From Pseudomonadota bacterium (GTDB lineage: Bacteria > Pseudomonadota > Alphaproteobacteria > Rhizobiales > Devosiaceae), in the NCBI GenBank assembly GCA_023430705.1, contig JAEYZJ010000173.1, forward strand, positions 1-5,733: DNA of 5,733 nt, given 5' to 3'. Shown one piece after another: positions 1-5,733 of this stretch. The stretch's first letter is position 1; each line of letters begins with the position of its first letter. Made by a program: the position numbers and the translations under genes. The notes beneath the pieces are model-generated. The model saw nothing but the letters and a program-made list of their open reading frames with translations, was not told the origin of the DNA and ran no database searches.

Positions 1-6
1 TGCGAC

Positions 7-154
7 GTTCCACTAATGAGCGTGTTCAGGGGTGCTGAGTCAACAGCGCCCGAATACGACTTTTGGTCGTGTTCTACCCGTGGAACATCTGGTGATGCGT
101 CGGTGTGTTGAGAAGAATGGTGAGAATACTGCTTCGGTATTGAAGCGTCAGATG
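7..154 (+). other. Candidate structured RNA fold (unidentified)
   Basis: Hand folding of the plus strand gives five stems. The outer stem 7-13/80-86 (GTTCCAC with GTGGAAC) encloses two abutting hairpins. These are 30-37/44-51 (8 pairs, one G-U, 6-base loop) and 52-60/66-74 (9 pairs, one G-U, 5-base loop), and together they would form a three-way junction. A further stem 86-94/146-154 (9 pairs, two G-U) encloses a hairpin at 125-130/136-141. It shares base 86 with the first outer stem, so one pair must give way. Non-Watson-Crick appositions are all G-T, which pair as G-U only in a plus-strand transcript, though I searched that strand first and this biases the result. I recognise no known RNA family. 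Chance pairing is possible. Confidence 0.25.
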
Positions 155-200
155 AGTAACCTAGTCTATGTGCGCCATTGTTGGCCCGGGCAAGGTCATT

Positions 201-217
201 CGGCGAGAATTCCGCCG
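201..217 (-). terminator. Small GC hairpin after the importer operon, weak terminator candidate
   Basis: CGGCG at 201-205 pairs with CGCCG at 213-217 around a 7-base loop containing GAATTC. It begins 8 bases beyond the stop codon of the last permease gene, where an operon terminator would be expected. No T-run follows the stem on the minus strand, so it is not a typical intrinsic terminator. It could instead protect the mRNA 3' end. Confidence 0.25.
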
Positions 218-224
218 GGTTAAG

Positions 225-1037
225 TTAGCCTTTCACACCGACGCCGGCGAACCCGGTGTTCATGTTCCGGCGCAAGAGGAAGTAGACGCCGACCGCCGGG
301 GCCGCGTAGACGATAGAGAAGGCCGCGAGGAATCCGTAGTCGATGGCGCCCTGTCTGCCGAAGGCGGCGTAGAGGCCCACTGACATCGGGAAGCCAGCCT
401 CGACGCGCGAGAAGATCAGCGGCAGCAGGAACTCGTTCCAGGCGCCGGTGAAGCTGAAGAACCACACCACGGCGAGCCCGGCGCGCGACATCGGCAGGAC
501 GACTCCCGTGACGATCTGCCAGAGCGAGGCTCCATCGACATAGGCTGCTTCCTCGAGCTCGATGGGCACGGTATCGAAGAAGTTCTTTAGCAGCAGCAGC
601 GTGAAAGGCAGATTCAGGCAGGTCAGCGCGAGCATGACCCCCACCTGATTCAGCAGTCCCGCCCGTTGCGCGGTGAAGTAGATTGGCACGAGAACGCCGA
701 TCGAGGGCAGCATGCGTAGCAGTACCAGGGTCCATAGCAGCGCGTTCTTGCCAGGCATGCGGAGTCGGGAGAGCGGGTAGGCGCATGCGGCTCCGACAAC
801 GACGCTGAGCGTCGCGGTGCCTGCGGCGATGAGCAGCGAGTTTAAGAACTGGCGGCCGGCGTTGCCGCTTGTCGCCTCCGCGAAGTTGTCGAAGCCGAAG
901 CTCGAGGGCCAGGCCAGGCGACCCGTCGCGGCGGTATCGAAGGCGTTGCCGAGCAGCCAGGCGAATGGGCTCACCCAGATCAGCGCCATGAAGGCCAGGG
1001 CAAGTGCCATTGGGCGCGAGAGCGTGTCGCGTTCCAT
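225..1037 (-). CDS. ABC sugar transporter permease, MalG-like (second permease)
   Basis: This 270-residue inner-membrane protein is one half of the translocation channel of a CUT1-type (MalFGK2-like) carbohydrate importer. Hydrophobic stretches near residues 9-30, 64-89, 97-122, 132-150, 184-206 and 233-255 fit six membrane helices. The cytoplasmic EAA loop, which docks on the ATPase, is seen at residues 162-182: EEAAYVDGAS, then VLP. A family-typical AYPLSRLRMPGK stretch lies at 86-97, and the C-terminus ends in a VKG tail as in many MalG-type proteins. The length is normal for the family. The open frame continues upstream to 1316, but that extension lies wholly inside the preceding permease gene and is arginine/histidine-rich out-of-frame sequence. 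The ATG at 1037 is preferred because it overlaps the upstream stop by one base (TGATG) and has GGGAG 8 bases ahead (complement of 1046-1050). Translation is probably coupled to the first permease. The substrate is unknown. Confidence 0.95.
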   Translation of the reverse strand: MERDTLSRPMALALAFMALIWVSPFAWLLGNAFDTAATGRLAWPSSFGFDNFAEATSGNAGRQFLNSLLIAAGTATLSVVVGAACAYPLSRLRMPGKNALLWTLVLLRMLPSIGVLVPIYFTAQRAGLLNQVGVMLALTCLNLPFTLLLLKNFFDTVPIELEEAAYVDGASLWQIVTGVVLPMSRAGLAVVWFFSFTGAWNEFLLPLIFSRVEAGFPMSVGLYAAFGRQGAIDYGFLAAFSIVYAAPAVGVYFLLRRNMNTGFAGVGVKG

Positions 1038-1927
1038 CACTTGGGCTCCCGCAGCATGCGCAGGTAAACCAGGGAGAGAACCCCGACGATCACCAGCATG
1101 GCCACCGAAATGGCGCTGCCGAACCCGAGGTTTCCGCGCGCAAAGCTCTGGTTGTAGAGGAACACGGCCAGGGTCTCGGTCTGTCGGCCTGGACCGCCTC
1201 CGGTCATGGCGAAGATCAGGGGAAAGTAGGTGAAGGTCCAGATCGTGATGAAAAGGAGGTTCGTGGCGATGTGGGGCCGGATGATCGGCAGTACCACGTG
1301 CCAGGCGCGCTGCCACGGGGTGGCCCCGTCGATCCTTGCGGCCTCAATGATGTCGCGCGGTACGGAATCAAGGGCCGCAACGAAGAGCAGGTAGCTCCAC
1401 GCGGTGCCTTTCCAGATGTTGGCGATGATGACCACAGGCAGGGCAAGGTCGTTGATAAAATTGATCGGCTTCAGCCCGAGCGGCACGATGAACAACGAGT
1501 TGATCAATCCGGTCTGCGAGGTCGTGGCCGACCACAGAAACGCCGCGACGATGTCGGGTAGGAGCCAGCCCAGCATTATGCACACTTCGACGACGGTGCG
1601 CGTCATCGACACTGTGCCGCGTAGCGCGGTGGCAAGCAGGAAGCCGAGCAGGGATTGACCTACGACGGCCGAGAAGAAGACGAAGATGACCGAGGTCCAG
1701 AGTGCCTCGAGGAAGCCCTTGCGGTTGAACAGTCGCCAATAGTTGTCGAAGCCCACCCAAGACCATTCCACGGCCTTGCGCCCGGTCAGCCCGAGATCGG
1801 TGAAGCTGTAGGTGAAAGCCCAGCCGGTGAAGTAGAGCAGACCGCCGACGAGGACGATCGCGGGCAGCATGGCGACGCTGAGCAGTAGCAGGTTGCTGGT
1901 GATCCAGGGGTTGGCCTGGTGTCTCAT
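1037..1927 (-). CDS. ABC sugar transporter permease, MalF-like (first permease)
   Basis: This 296-residue inner-membrane subunit is the partner of the downstream MalG-like permease. Hydrophobic segments near residues 11-36, 75-102, 111-133, 161-186, 218-241 and 270-288 fit six membrane helices, as usual for short MalF-type proteins without the large periplasmic insert of E. coli MalF. The EAA loop is clear at 195-214: EAARIDGATPWQ, ending VVLP. The following GGGPGRQTETLAVFLYNQSF (243-262) matches the conserved MalF-family segment after the fifth helix. ATG at 1927 is the only reasonable start, because an in-frame TGA lies a few codons upstream. The Shine-Dalgarno signal ahead of it is poor, which with the hairpin in the preceding gap suggests lower expression than the binding protein. 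Its stop codon overlaps the next gene's start. Family assignment is secure and the substrate is not. Confidence 0.95.
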   Translation of the reverse strand: MRHQANPWITSNLLLLSVAMLPAIVLVGGLLYFTGWAFTYSFTDLGLTGRKAVEWSWVGFDNYWRLFNRKGFLEALWTSVIFVFFSAVVGQSLLGFLLATALRGTVSMTRTVVEVCIMLGWLLPDIVAAFLWSATTSQTGLINSLFIVPLGLKPINFINDLALPVVIIANIWKGTAWSYLLFVAALDSVPRDIIEAARIDGATPWQRAWHVVLPIIRPHIATNLLFITIWTFTYFPLIFAMTGGGPGRQTETLAVFLYNQSFARGNLGFGSAISVAMLVIVGVLSLVYLRMLREPK

Positions 1928-1981
1928 GGGCGGCTCGTTCGGTCAGGACAGGGTCGCGCCGGCAGGCGGATGAAGCCTTCA

Positions 1982-2014
1982 CGGCGGCACCCGAAAACGG
2001 GTCGGATGCCGCCG
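1982..2014 (-). other. Intercistronic hairpin between binding protein and permease genes
   Basis: CGGCGGC at 1982-1988 pairs with GCCGCCG at 2008-2014. ACCCG at 1989-1993 pairs with CGGGT at 1998-2002 across an A4/U4 loop, leaving a one-sided 5-base bulge (2003-2007). It lies in the 103-bp gap, 16 bases after the binding-protein stop codon. No U-run follows it in the minus-strand transcript, so an mRNA-stabilising stem or partial attenuator is more likely than full termination. In sugar importer operons such stems often keep binding-protein mRNA more abundant than permease mRNA. That role here is inference. Confidence 0.6.
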
Positions 2015-2030
2015 CGTCGGGAGGAGCCGC

Positions 2031-3344
2031 CTATTCGTACGTGATCACCTTTTCCTCGCCGAACTCGTCGATGAGCGCCTCGTGATAGTTCTGGACAACC
2101 TCGTCGACGCTCGCGCCGTCGAGGATCTCGGTTGTCATCTGCTGCACCAGCGCAGAGACAGTTTGGTAACCCGGGATGGTGTCGCGCCCGGTCGTGTCCG
2201 CTGCGAGAGTGGTCGCCTTGGCGAGGTAGGGATCGGCCATGTACTCGGGCGATTCCGAAATGTCGGTGCGGACGGCCATGCGGTGGTTGGCCAGCGTCCA
2301 GGGCTTGAAGTTGGCCTCATCAAAGATGGTGCTCACCAACTGGAATGCCTTGGCCTTGTCGGCAGCCTTGGAGTTGATGCCGATCGTCCAGCCACCGGAG
2401 ATGTTCGTCGTCGCCTTGGTGCCCGGATCGCCCGAACCCGGCCACGGCGTCCAACCTACAACGGCGTCACGCTCTTCGCGCGAGGGCAGGTTCACGCCAT
2501 TGCAGTCCCACAGGCAGGCATCCTCCCACGAGCCAGAAGCGAGGATGCCGATCTGGTCGTTGGCGAGCGCCTCACGCACCGCTGCGCCGACATCGGCGGC
2601 GTAGTTGAGATCAGCCGGCATCTTCATGTCCTGGTAGACCTGCTTGTAGAGGTCGAGCGTCTTGCGGATGGCCGGGCTGTCGCCGATCCACTGTTGGGTA
2701 TCGCGCCTGAGCAGGCGATTCCGATCGCCATCGGGCACGTCGGCGCCGAGCAGGGCCATGTAGAACCCCTGCATGGTGGCGCCCTCGCCCTGCTTGATGC
2801 CGGCGGGCAACTGGAAGAAGTACTGTACGCCCGTGTCTTTCAACTTCTGAGCGGCGTCGAGGACATCGGCCCAGTTCTTGGGTTCCCACGGGGTCGGGAT
2901 GCCGGCCTTTTCGAAGTTGGACTTGTCATACCAGAGCATGCGCACGTCGGTGTCCGTCGGCAGCGCGTAGACGTTGCCGTCATAGGAGGCGACCTCGAGC
3001 AGGCCGGGCATGTAGTACTGGTACTGATCCCAGCCCTTTGCCTGTTCGGTCAGGGGTTCGAGATAGCCCGACGCGGCGAACTCGGAGACCATGAAGGAAT
3101 CCATCTGGATGACGTCGGCGGCGGTGCCGGCAGAGAGGTCGAGCGACGTGCGCTGGTCATATCCGGTGCCGGGCAGCTTGATGGCCTCGACCTTTTCGCC
3201 GGTTTCCTCCTCGTAGGCGGCGATGCCGGGCTCGACCAGGGACGACAGCCATTCGGCATACATGATGCTCACGGCGTGGGCAGGGGCAGTGGCGGCGATC
3301 ATGGCAAGCGCCGCCGCGGACGCCAGGAGAGTCCGTTTCAGCAT
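2031..3344 (-). CDS. ABC transporter solute-binding protein (family 1, sugar type)
   Basis: This 437-residue periplasmic receptor should capture the sugar and deliver it to the two downstream permeases. A classical signal peptide occupies residues 1-24: positive MLKR, a hydrophobic Ala/Leu core, then AHA with probable cleavage before V25. There is no lipobox cysteine, so a soluble periplasmic protein of a Gram-negative host is expected. The mature part fits the extracellular solute-binding protein family 1 in length and pattern: ADVIQMDSF (76-84), a LWYDKSNFEKAGIPTPW segment (137-153) and NISGGWTIGINSKAADKAKA (314-332, where bound sugar is often contacted in this family). C277 and C281 (CLWDC) could form a disulfide. 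The start is set by a perfect AGGAGG 5 bases upstream of ATG. It is the first gene of the operon and faces the LacI-type regulator. I see no feature that identifies the substrate. Confidence 0.93.
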   Translation of the reverse strand: MLKRTLLASAAALAMIAATAPAHAVSIMYAEWLSSLVEPGIAAYEEETGEKVEAIKLPGTGYDQRTSLDLSAGTAADVIQMDSFMVSEFAASGYLEPLTEQAKGWDQYQYYMPGLLEVASYDGNVYALPTDTDVRMLWYDKSNFEKAGIPTPWEPKNWADVLDAAQKLKDTGVQYFFQLPAGIKQGEGATMQGFYMALLGADVPDGDRNRLLRRDTQQWIGDSPAIRKTLDLYKQVYQDMKMPADLNYAADVGAAVREALANDQIGILASGSWEDACLWDCNGVNLPSREERDAVVGWTPWPGSGDPGTKATTNISGGWTIGINSKAADKAKAFQLVSTIFDEANFKPWTLANHRMAVRTDISESPEYMADPYLAKATTLAADTTGRDTIPGYQTVSALVQQMTTEILDGASVDEVVQNYHEALIDEFGEEKVITYE

Positions 3345-3349
3345 GCAAT

Positions 3350-3355
3350 CCTCCT
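3350..3355 (-). promoter_or_regulatory. Strong ribosome binding site of the binding-protein gene
   Basis: The minus strand reads AGGAGG, a full match to the anti-Shine-Dalgarno core, 5 bases before the ATG at 3344. It fixes the start codon and contrasts with the weak sites ahead of the first permease and the regulator, consistent with high output of the binding protein. Confidence 0.85.
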
Positions 3356-3429
3356 CATTTTCACATCGCAGTCCTCATTGCGTCGGCCTGCGCGGCACCC
3401 CTCGATGCCTCGAGAGCTAAGCGCATTTG

Positions 3430-3443
3430 TTGCAACGTTGCAA
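3430..3443. promoter_or_regulatory. Probable LacI-family operator 1 (importer side)
   Basis: TTGCAACGTTGCAA is a perfect 14-bp palindrome with a central CpG, the typical form of LacI/GalR-family operators. It ends 86 bp upstream of the binding-protein ATG, a plausible place to block that promoter. Ten of its twelve non-central bases match the second palindrome at 3550-3563. Assignment to the adjacent regulator is inference from form and position. Confidence 0.8.
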
Positions 3444-3549
3444 TAAGTCATGCGAAAATTGACGTATCGAGCTGCACATCTCCGTTATTAAGACTGTAGA
3501 ATCAGAGGCCTACAAGAAGTATGTCAGTCATTATGTCCAAATACGACGG

Positions 3550-3563
3550 TTGCATCGATGCAA
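3550..3563. promoter_or_regulatory. Probable LacI-family operator 2 (regulator side)
   Basis: TTGCATCGATGCAA is a perfect 14-bp palindrome differing from operator 1 only by a symmetrical A/T swap at positions 6 and 9. It ends 74 bp before the regulator's ATG, so it could mediate autoregulation. Its centre is exactly 120 bp from that of operator 1, leaving room for a repression loop if the protein forms tetramers. Confidence 0.8.
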
Positions 3564-3637
3564 TTCTCTCCGCTTCGGGTTCGACTTCGTCGCCAGCGCT
3601 ACCGGGTGTATGAGGTGAGCGGGGTTCGGACGAGGCC

Positions 3638-4681
3638 ATGACCAAGACAAGACCAGAGCGGGGCGAAGCGCAGGGCCGGCAGCGGGGCAAACGGCCAACG
3701 CTCAAGACGATTGCCGAAATCACGGGGCTGAGCCTCTCCACTGTTTCACTGTCGCTACGCGGCGGAGCGTCACTCAAGGAGGAGACGCGCCGCAAGGTCG
3801 CCGAGGCGGCCGCCAAAGTCGGCTATGTTCCCGATCGCGCCGGCGTGCGGCTGAGAACCGGCAAGACCAATGTGATCGCGCTGGTGCTCGATGGCGCAGA
3901 CGAGTCCATCGACTTCGCCAGCCACATGATCCGCGGCATCGGCGTGGCCATTGCGGGCACGCGGTACCATCTGACGGTTATTCCCGAGTTCGATCGACTC
4001 GCCTCTGTGGAGTCGGTGCGATACATCCTCGAGAACCGGACCGCGGACGGGGTGATCATCACGCATACCGGGTTGCGCGACCGACGGGTGCAGATGCTGA
4101 TGGATGCGGACTTTCCATTCGTCAGCCATGGCCGAACCGAGTTCTTCACGCCGCACCCGTTCCACGACTTCCATGCCGAAGCCTTTGCCGAACTGGCGGT
4201 AGAACGGCTGGCGGCCAGGGGCTGCCGAACGCTCATGCTGTCGGTCGGGGACGACACGACCACGAACTTCCACAACATCGACCGCACATTCAGCAGGGCA
4301 GCGCAGCGCTTCGGCGTGGCGGGAAGAGTGGTAGTGCAGAAGAACTTCCGTCCGGCCTCACCGGAGATGCGTCAGTTCGGGCGGGAGCTCGCTTCCCAGG
4401 CGGATCGGCCAGACGGGATCATCTGCGACAACGAGACGAGGGCGATTTCGCTCCTCTGCGGGCTTCAGGATGGGGGCGCTCTGTTGGGGCGCGACCTTCA
4501 CTTCATCTGCAAGCAGACCTCGGACATTCTCTCGACCGTCTTCCCGGTTATCGACACGATCGAGGAGGACGTCTATGCGGCGGGGCTTGAACTGACGAGG
4601 TTGCTGTTGCGCCGTATCAGCGGCGAGCCGGCAGAGCGCCTGCAAACATTGAGCGAGCCCATCGCGCACTGGCGGAGCTGA
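3638..4681 (+). CDS. LacI-family transcriptional regulator
   Basis: This 347-residue DNA-binding protein probably represses the divergent importer operon and responds to its sugar. The LacI-type helix-turn-helix spans about 20-44: PTLKTIAEITGLSLSTVSLS, then LRGG. A third helix follows (EETRRKVAEAAAKVGY, 48-63), and the hinge PDRAGVRLRTGKT (65-77) keeps the leucine (L72) that aligns with LacI L56 and intercalates at a central CpG. The rest (about 78-347) is the periplasmic-binding-protein-like effector and dimerisation domain, with FPFVSHGRTE at 159-168. From memory that motif resembles the AglR/RafR-like branch; I have not verified this. A basic tail of about 19 residues precedes the helix-turn-helix, longer than usual. 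ATG 3638 is the first start after an in-frame TGA at 3611. Its only nearby GAGG (3632-3635) is 2 bases away, too close to be efficient, so synthesis may be low. The gene converges on the dehydrogenase with a 12-bp gap. Confidence 0.93.
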   Translation: MTKTRPERGEAQGRQRGKRPTLKTIAEITGLSLSTVSLSLRGGASLKEETRRKVAEAAAKVGYVPDRAGVRLRTGKTNVIALVLDGADESIDFASHMIRGIGVAIAGTRYHLTVIPEFDRLASVESVRYILENRTADGVIITHTGLRDRRVQMLMDADFPFVSHGRTEFFTPHPFHDFHAEAFAELAVERLAARGCRTLMLSVGDDTTTNFHNIDRTFSRAAQRFGVAGRVVVQKNFRPASPEMRQFGRELASQADRPDGIICDNETRAISLLCGLQDGGALLGRDLHFICKQTSDILSTVFPVIDTIEEDVYAAGLELTRLLLRRISGEPAERLQTLSEPIAHWRS

Positions 4682-4693
4682 GGAGCGCGGCCG

Positions 4694-5733
4694 CTACAGT
4701 CTCACCGGGACGCAGGTCCGGACGCTCTCGTCGGCGGCCAAGCAGATTCGCAGCGACTGGACGGCATCCTGCATGTGGCGTGTGAGGTCGATGTCCTCGG
4801 TGATGGCGCGATAGACGTATTCCTGCTCGCGGTCGCACAGAGCCTGGTGGCCGGGTTCGTCAGCCATGGACAGCCAGTCATCGGGCTGGGCAAAGCCGCC
4901 GTCGCGCAGCTGCGCGTGGTGGACGCGGATGCGAGAGGTGCGGGTATGGGTATCGAGATCGTCCGAGCGGCCGTCTTCCATGATGATGGAGACGGCGCCG
5001 TTCGGGGACATCACATCCTTCACGAAGAAGGCGGCCTCGGACATCATCGGTCCCCAGCCGGATTCATACCAGCCGACGGAGCCATCCTCGAAAAGCACCT
5101 GCATGTGCCCATAGTTGTACATGTCGGGGGCAATTTCGTCGGTCATGCGCAGTCCCATGCCACGGACTTCGACCGGTCTTGCGTCGGTGATCTGACACCA
5201 GACGTCGACATAGTGCACGCCGCAATCGACGATGGGGGAGGTGGTCTGCATCAGCTGCTTGTGCACGTCCCACCCGGCGCCGCTCGACTGCTGGTTGAGG
5301 TTCATGCGGAACACATAAGGACCACCGAGCGCACGTGCCTCCTCGATCAGCCGCATCCAGGAGGGATGGTGGCGGAGGATGTAGCCGACGATGAGCTTGC
5401 GGTTATTGGCTTTGGCCGCGGCGACGACGCGCTCCGCGTCGGCCACGGTCGCGGCCAGCGGCTTTTCGACGAAGACGTGCGCTCCCTGCTCAAGCGCCGT
5501 GACGGCGTAGTCCGCGTGGGTGTCCGTGTAGGTGTTGATAGAGACGAGGTCGGGCCGGAGAACGCGAAGGGCCTCCGGGAACGAGCTCTCGACCGGGTAG
5601 TCCGCCAACTCCGCGGGCAGGTTTCGTGGTGCCGAGCGGTTGACCAGGCCGACGAGGTCGAAGCCGGGGTGGCGGTGGTAGGCAAGCGCGTGGCTGCGGC
5701 CCATGTTGCCGAGGCCTGCGGCGAGGACGCGGA
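4694..5733 (-). CDS. Gfo/Idh/MocA-family oxidoreductase, N-terminus outside the window
   Basis: This is probably an NAD(P)-dependent cytoplasmic dehydrogenase acting on a sugar, inositol or related polyol. An ATG exists at 5704, but the same frame reads through it to the window edge as RVLAAGLGNMGRSHA. This contains the GxGxxG nucleotide-binding turn of the Rossmann fold, so that ATG is internal and the true start lies a few codons beyond base 5733. Counting from M at 5704, THADYAVTALEQGAHVFVEK (62-81) then P carries the family EKP motif with the cofactor/catalytic lysine K81. D160-C-G-V-H164 with D167 is the usual DxGxHxxD active-site signature. The C-terminal alpha/beta domain continues to the stop. 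At least 345 residues are visible, a normal family length. It is convergent with the regulator gene and belongs to a separate operon entering from the right. Substrate and any role with the importer are unproven. Confidence 0.92.
   Translation of the reverse strand, partial: RVLAAGLGNMGRSHALAYHRHPGFDLVGLVNRSAPRNLPAELADYPVESSFPEALRVLRPDLVSINTYTDTHADYAVTALEQGAHVFVEKPLAATVADAERVVAAAKANNRKLIVGYILRHHPSWMRLIEEARALGGPYVFRMNLNQQSSGAGWDVHKQLMQTTSPIVDCGVHYVDVWCQITDARPVEVRGMGLRMTDEIAPDMYNYGHMQVLFEDGSVGWYESGWGPMMSEAAFFVKDVMSPNGAVSIIMEDGRSDDLDTHTRTSRIRVHHAQLRDGGFAQPDDWLSMADEPGHQALCDREQEYVYRAITEDIDLTRHMQDAVQSLRICLAADESVRTCVPVRL

Larger units (their letters stand above)
1..224. other. Non-coding, lower-GC segment downstream of the importer operon
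   Basis: No convincing gene is visible on either strand. The longest open frame here (GTG at 32 to TAA at 223, 63 codons) lacks a recognisable domain or a good ribosome binding site, and an in-frame TGA at 17-19 closes it upstream. The frame starting at base 1 is open for only 36 codons before TGA at 109-111, so a short tail of a gene entering from the left cannot be fully excluded. GC is about 53% by hand count, clearly below the neighbouring genes. The segment is rich in inverted repeats (see the candidate RNA fold and the hairpin at 201-217). It may be an ordinary intergenic spacer, an RNA gene, or a remnant of transferred DNA. Confidence 0.6.
3345..3637. promoter_or_regulatory. Divergent promoter region between importer operon and regulator gene
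   Basis: This 293-bp non-coding region separates two divergent genes and so must hold promoters for both, unless one is read through from elsewhere. The middle is AT-rich (3421-3540 is about 42% GC by hand count), in contrast to the flanking genes. It carries two matching 14-bp palindromes, listed separately. I could not settle on sigma-70 boxes. On the plus strand TTGACG (3459-3464) and TAGAAT (3497-3502) are 32 bp apart, too far to pair. On the minus strand TTGCAA within the first palindrome could serve as a -35 element, but the sequence 17 bp on (TTAGCT) is a poor -10. Confidence 0.8.

Noticed and set aside
13..55. Hammerhead-ribozyme-like core (CTAATGAG at 13-20 with GAAT at 52-55)
   Set aside because: The essential CUGANGA core is broken (A in place of G) and GAAA is absent, so the match is only superficial.
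32..223. 63-codon plus-strand open frame starting with GTG
   Set aside because: No recognisable motif, no clear ribosome binding site, closed upstream by TGA at 17-19, and it runs through the inverted repeats. It is more likely chance.
1038..1316. N-terminal extension of the second permease frame up to an ATG at 1316
   Set aside because: The added 93 residues are Arg/His/Pro-rich out-of-frame sequence lying inside the first permease gene. The ATG at 1037 has a ribosome binding site and the TGATG overlap.
2082..3446. 454-codon plus-strand open frame opposite the binding-protein gene
   Set aside because: It is a mirror of a high-GC gene. The minus-strand protein has a signal peptide, family motifs and a perfect AGGAGG, while the plus-strand translation has no domain and a Gly/Arg/Val-biased composition.
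3459..3502. TTGACG and TAGAAT as a sigma-70 promoter for the regulator
   Set aside because: The spacing of 32 bp is about twice the usual 16-18 bp, so they cannot act as one promoter.
4687..4694. GCGGCCGC palindrome as a bidirectional terminator between the convergent genes
   Set aside because: Eight bases with no loop or T-runs cannot form a functional hairpin terminator. It is expected by chance at this GC content.
5702..5704. ATG as the start of the dehydrogenase gene
   Set aside because: It falls in the middle of the GLGNMG nucleotide-binding motif, whose first residues are encoded upstream in the same open frame to the window edge.

Overview
The window reads as an ordinary sugar-uptake locus from a GC-rich bacterium, most likely an alphaproteobacterium of the Hyphomicrobiales (Rhizobiales) type. 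That placement is inference. It rests on codon use, on a periplasmic (non-lipoprotein) binding protein, and on the pairing of a CUT1-type ABC importer with a divergent LacI-family repressor and a Gfo/Idh/MocA oxidoreductase, a grouping common in rhizobial genomes.

Layout. Positions 1-224 have no convincing gene and a lower GC content (about 53% by hand count). They contain several complementary segments that could fold as a plus-strand RNA. Positions 225-3344 hold a minus-strand operon read right to left: a secreted solute-binding protein (2031-3344), a MalF-like permease (1037-1927) and a MalG-like permease (225-1037). The two permease genes share one base (TGATG). A 103-bp gap between the binding protein and the first permease contains a strong GC-rich hairpin. 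No ATPase gene is present in the window. Positions 3345-3637 are an AT-rich divergent control region with two 14-bp perfect palindromes of the form TTGCA(A/T)CG(A/T)TGCAA, whose centres are exactly 120 bp apart. Positions 3638-4681 encode a LacI-family regulator on the plus strand. After a 12-bp convergent gap, 4694-5733 holds a minus-strand Gfo/Idh/MocA dehydrogenase whose first residues lie beyond the right edge of the window.

Working model (inference): the LacI-type protein binds the two palindromes. From there it controls both the importer operon and its own gene, and it releases DNA when a sugar or sugar derivative binds. The binding protein and two permeases bring that sugar in, powered by an ATPase encoded elsewhere. 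The dehydrogenase may oxidise the sugar or a derivative, but it is in its own transcription unit and its link to the importer rests only on proximity. The substrate cannot be read from the sequence.

I found no mobile element, CRISPR array, tRNA or rRNA. The best-supported new observation is the paired operator. The least explained stretch is 1-224.
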